Positions 30,350-33,049 of a stretch of 33,049 nucleotides of DNA are shown here, in pieces (the first letter of the stretch is position 1; every line of letters starts with the position of its first letter). The stretch is taken from the NCBI RefSeq assembly GCF_017549005.1, contig NZ_JAFYYT010000042.1:1-33049 (forward strand). The letters are read 5' to 3'. The notes beneath the pieces were generated by a model. That model saw nothing but the letters and a program-made list of their open reading frames with translations. It did not search any database and had not been told where the DNA came from. This stretch comes from Ruminococcus sp. (GTDB lineage: Bacteria > Bacillota > Clostridia > Oscillospirales > Ruminococcaceae). Both the position numbers and the translations under genes were made by a program.

Positions 30350-32884
30350 ATGACATTCAGAGGTTTTAAACGGGCTGTTTCCGCAGCAGCCGCAGCAGTA
30401 TGCTTCGTTTCAGCTGTTCCGGCGGTCCCGCTCATAGCAAGCGCCGAACACATAATCACAAAGGGCGGCTATGACTACGAATACTGGTCTGACAGCGACG
30501 ACTACCTCAAATTCGACGTTGACGAGGACGGCGTCATGCTGGGCTCATGGTATTCGCAGTCAAACTGCTTCTTCGCAAAGGGTTTGATAAAGAATAAGCC
30601 CGTTTCCAATAATTATATTGTAAACTACGATGTTTCCATCAATTTCGGACCTGTTCAGAATGCTTCCGCATACGGTGCGTGTACTTACTTATGCGCTTAC
30701 GGCACATTATCCGATCCGCCTGCGGAGATCTTCCTCATAGACTATGATTCTGACCCGGAATGGTATAACGGCGGGGGAGAAAATCCTCCGTGGTACAATG
30801 AAGCTCATAAAGATGACTATACTCCGCTGGGAAGCTTCGAGTCGGACGGCAATATCTACGATCTTTACACCAACAATGGCGTAAACCACACTATAGACGG
30901 CTCATACAACTATGCCAGATACTTCAGCGTCCGCCGAGGCTGCAAGATGAAAGACCGTTATGAAACCAATCAGTCATGGGGAGCTGTCACCGAATACAGC
31001 GACTATTCGGGTTCAATAGACGTAGGCGCACATCTTGACGCATTTGAAAAGGCAGGAAAAAGAGTGGGCGACCTCGAAAGGCTTTCATTCAACATCGAGT
31101 CATACTGCTCTGGCGGCGAAGTTAAGCTGAACAGCTGTGAAATAACAGAAAAGGCAGAGGAAGACACCGAACCGATAAAGACCCGAGGTACCTTTGAAAA
31201 GGACGGTTACAACTATTCCTACAGCTCGTCATGCAGACCAAGCAAGATCAACCTAAAAATACACGACGACGTAAAGTCAAAGGAATTTGATTACTCCTGT
31301 CCTGACGGCACAAACACCATAACGAAGGAACTCATAACAGAGCCTGTAAAGATAGGAAAAAACGACGTTATCATGTTCAGGAGCGACTATGAGTTCACTC
31401 TGAAGGGCGAAGACGACAATAAGAACCGTTTCAGCGGCATACTTGAAATGGAACTGAACGACGCACAGAAAGTGTTCTTTGCTGATACCGGACTGGCTCT
31501 CAGTGAAAAGAAGATTGAAGAGATGTATGCCGAAAAGGGCATAACTGCAAAGCCTGCAGGCAAGACAGACGGTAACACCATAAAGCTTCGTGAAACACTT
31601 TTTTCCGATACCAACAGAGAAATGAACGTCTATCCCTTTACTTACACAATAAAGAACGGCGATAAGGAAGAAAAGCACACCGATTACTGGCTGACCGATC
31701 TTGACAGCGACACTTATTCCTACCGCTCAGGCAATCATAAATACAGCGGCAATAAGATCAAGCTCCAAAGCTCGTACAGATGCTACAATATCCACACGAT
31801 GACAGACGTTTTTGAAGCTCTCGGAGAATTCGGACTTTCGGCTGAAACCATCGAGTCTGCTTCCTTTGTATTCTGCTCCGAAAATGTAGGCAGTTCGATA
31901 TCTGTAGCTGATATTTCCCTTGATGTTACTGATTTCCCCGACGGTCCCTATGATTACTCGGTAAGCTATTACGGCGAGGGCGATTTTTCATTGAAGTCAA
32001 AAGAAAACGGCGTTTTTGACTTCGACTGGTACAACAAGCTCGGCGGGACCTGCTTTGCAAAAGCCGGAAAACGTTTCGGCGGCAGCGGTCTTGACCTTGC
32101 AGATGTTGAGAGCATCACCGCAGACTACAGCGTAACTGTCGATTCCGTTGAGATATACAAGGTCGACAAGGACAAAACCTCGGTATACTTATACGGCACA
32201 CTCCCTGCGACAGAAGAGAAAACGGACGAGTTCTACATTGACATTGCCTACCTCGGAAACGATGAGACACTGAAAAAAAGGTCAGGCTCTTCCGCACCGC
32301 TTTCCGCTATTGACGATAACGGAAAGACCTACGATCTTCACAGCAACTCAATGCTCTCCGACAGCGGTTATGAGTTGTTCGTAAGCAATATCGACGACGA
32401 GCTCTCTGTAGACCGTCAGTACTGGAGCATGGAGCACGAGCCCCCCGTAAACGGAGAGGACGCGGCTTCATTCAGCGGAACGATAGACATAACGAAGCAT
32501 ATCGCAGAATACAGGGCTTTGGAAAACGGAAATAAATGCGGACTTCTCAGTGAGCTTGCCATAGTTGCGGACGCAGAGCAGTCGGTCGGCAATATTTCTG
32601 TTGACAAATTCGATATCACCATTACATACAAGGACGGAACAGTTGAGAAGTATACTCCCGCTGAAGTAACAAAAACTCAGAAAAAGACGGTCATCGGCGA
32701 CCTTAACGGCGATAACAGAACGGATTCACTTGACCTCGTGCTAATGCGTCGTGAAGTCCTCGGTGCAGAAGCAGACAAGACGGTCAATAAGCTGGCAGAC
32801 ATGAACGGCGACGGACAAGTAAAACTCAACGACCTTGTGCTTCTGACAAATTTCATACTCGGAAAAAAAGCAGATAAAACATAA
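30350..32884 (+). CDS. Secreted dockerin protein with three GH11-like domains (844 aa)
   Basis: Signal peptide about 1-32 (LIASA-E). Copy 1 (38-270) starts GGYDYEYWSDSDDYLKF and keeps both catalytic positions: E126 in PPAEIFLIDYD and E250 in SFNIESYCSGG. It lacks the usual WG-WRPPG run, replaced by an acidic, Trp-containing insert (DPEWYNGGGENPPWYNEA). Copy 2 (about 285-530) is more diverged; the nucleophile site reads AQKVFFAD and the acid/base Glu is gone. Copy 3 (about 540-760) keeps the first Glu (TDEFYIDIAY) and has Asp (IVADAEQ) at the second site. A complete dockerin ends the protein (GDLNGDNRTDSLDLVLMRRE, ADMNGDGQVKLNDLVLLTNF), of a class different from the NPNKYG type. GGGGGTG precedes the ATG. 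Copy 1 could be active; a binding role is equally possible. Confidence 0.8.
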   Translation: MTFRGFKRAVSAAAAAVCFVSAVPAVPLIASAEHIITKGGYDYEYWSDSDDYLKFDVDEDGVMLGSWYSQSNCFFAKGLIKNKPVSNNYIVNYDVSINFGPVQNASAYGACTYLCAYGTLSDPPAEIFLIDYDSDPEWYNGGGENPPWYNEAHKDDYTPLGSFESDGNIYDLYTNNGVNHTIDGSYNYARYFSVRRGCKMKDRYETNQSWGAVTEYSDYSGSIDVGAHLDAFEKAGKRVGDLERLSFNIESYCSGGEVKLNSCEITEKAEEDTEPIKTRGTFEKDGYNYSYSSSCRPSKINLKIHDDVKSKEFDYSCPDGTNTITKELITEPVKIGKNDVIMFRSDYEFTLKGEDDNKNRFSGILEMELNDAQKVFFADTGLALSEKKIEEMYAEKGITAKPAGKTDGNTIKLRETLFSDTNREMNVYPFTYTIKNGDKEEKHTDYWLTDLDSDTYSYRSGNHKYSGNKIKLQSSYRCYNIHTMTDVFEALGEFGLSAETIESASFVFCSENVGSSISVADISLDVTDFPDGPYDYSVSYYGEGDFSLKSKENGVFDFDWYNKLGGTCFAKAGKRFGGSGLDLADVESITADYSVTVDSVEIYKVDKDKTSVYLYGTLPATEEKTDEFYIDIAYLGNDETLKKRSGSSAPLSAIDDNGKTYDLHSNSMLSDSGYELFVSNIDDELSVDRQYWSMEHEPPVNGEDAASFSGTIDITKHIAEYRALENGNKCGLLSELAIVADAEQSVGNISVDKFDITITYKDGTVEKYTPAEVTKTQKKTVIGDLNGDNRTDSLDLVLMRREVLGAEADKTVNKLADMNGDGQVKLNDLVLLTNFILGKKADKT

Positions 32885-32946
32885 TGAACATGAATGGACA
32901 GCCCATACGGCTAATGTCATTAAGCTAATCGAATAATGAAAAGGAA

Positions 32947-32990
32947 TCAGGAGTATGTTTGAAAATAAACGAGCATACTCCTGATAGTAT
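32947..32990 (+). terminator. Terminator of the 30350 gene
   Basis: TCAGGAGTATG and CATACTCCTGA form a perfect 11-bp stem around 16 nt, followed by TAGTATTTATT. Beyond it, to the window end, I see only a small AGATC/GATCT-centred inverted repeat (about 33003-33030) and no gene. Confidence 0.75.
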
Positions 32991-33049
32991 TTATTAAAAA
33001 AAGGCAGCACGAAAAGACAGATCAGAGATCTGCCAGAAAAAATATTGAC

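Noticed and set aside
1-33049. CRISPR arrays, tRNA or rRNA genes, insertion sequences
   Set aside because: I looked for direct repeats with regular spacers, cloverleaf-like segments and transposase motifs and saw none; short IS remnants could still be missed by eye.

Overview
The window looks like the chromosome of a fibre-degrading, cellulosome-type Ruminococcus (Oscillospiraceae, Clostridia). The main support is seven secreted proteins carrying type I dockerins. Several dockerins have the NPNKYG insert that I associate from memory with R. flavefaciens and R. champanellensis. Spore-coat cotJ genes, Thr-rich linkers and strong consensus sigma-A promoters agree with this. No database was consulted; family names rest on motifs visible in the translations.

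Layout. (1) 1-314, minus strand: a complete leader/attenuator of the tet(M)/tet(W)/tet(O) ribosomal-protection class, with promoter, two leader peptides and terminator. The resistance gene itself must lie just beyond the left edge. (2) 510-1410: one small unknown gene and a poorly coding stretch. (3) 1481-3649: a secreted dockerin protein built of three degenerate GH11-like domains. (4) 3798-5479: three consecutive GNAT acetyltransferases. (5) 5603-6985: an unannotated 28-aa peptide gene with its own promoter, then a rhodanese and a MoeB/ThiF-type E1 enzyme that diverge from only 25 bp. (6) 7041-10170: a five-gene operon behind a leader-peptide attenuator (ACT domain, gamma-glutamylcysteine synthetase, EgtC/YafJ-like amidotransferase, YunG-like protein, small protein). 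(7) 10209-10843: cotJA-cotJB with only a stub of cotJC, behind a sigma-K-like promoter; then a small membrane export protein.

(8) 11556-32884 is a plant-cell-wall degradation island. It holds two more GH11-like dockerin proteins in one operon, a dockerin serpin, a dockerin GH127/GH146 beta-L-arabinofuranosidase and an intact multidomain xylanase/esterase (GH11-CBM22-CE3-dockerin). It also holds an ECF sigma/membrane anti-sigma pair facing, through twin promoters, a dockerin protein made of two copies of an unknown domain, and a fourth GH11-like dockerin protein. A DUF6678-like gene and a Thr-rich lipoprotein lie among them.

How it fits together: the intact xylanase/esterase and the arabinofuranosidase would attack arabinoxylan from a cell-surface complex. 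The serpin could protect that complex from proteases. The ECF/anti-sigma pair could sense an extracellular signal and drive at least one dockerin gene.

The most unusual content is the set of four proteins with tandem GH11-fold domains, ten GH11-like copies in all. In most copies one or both catalytic glutamates are replaced although the fold-defining segments remain. They look like xylanase-derived pseudoenzymes reused as binding or decoy modules.
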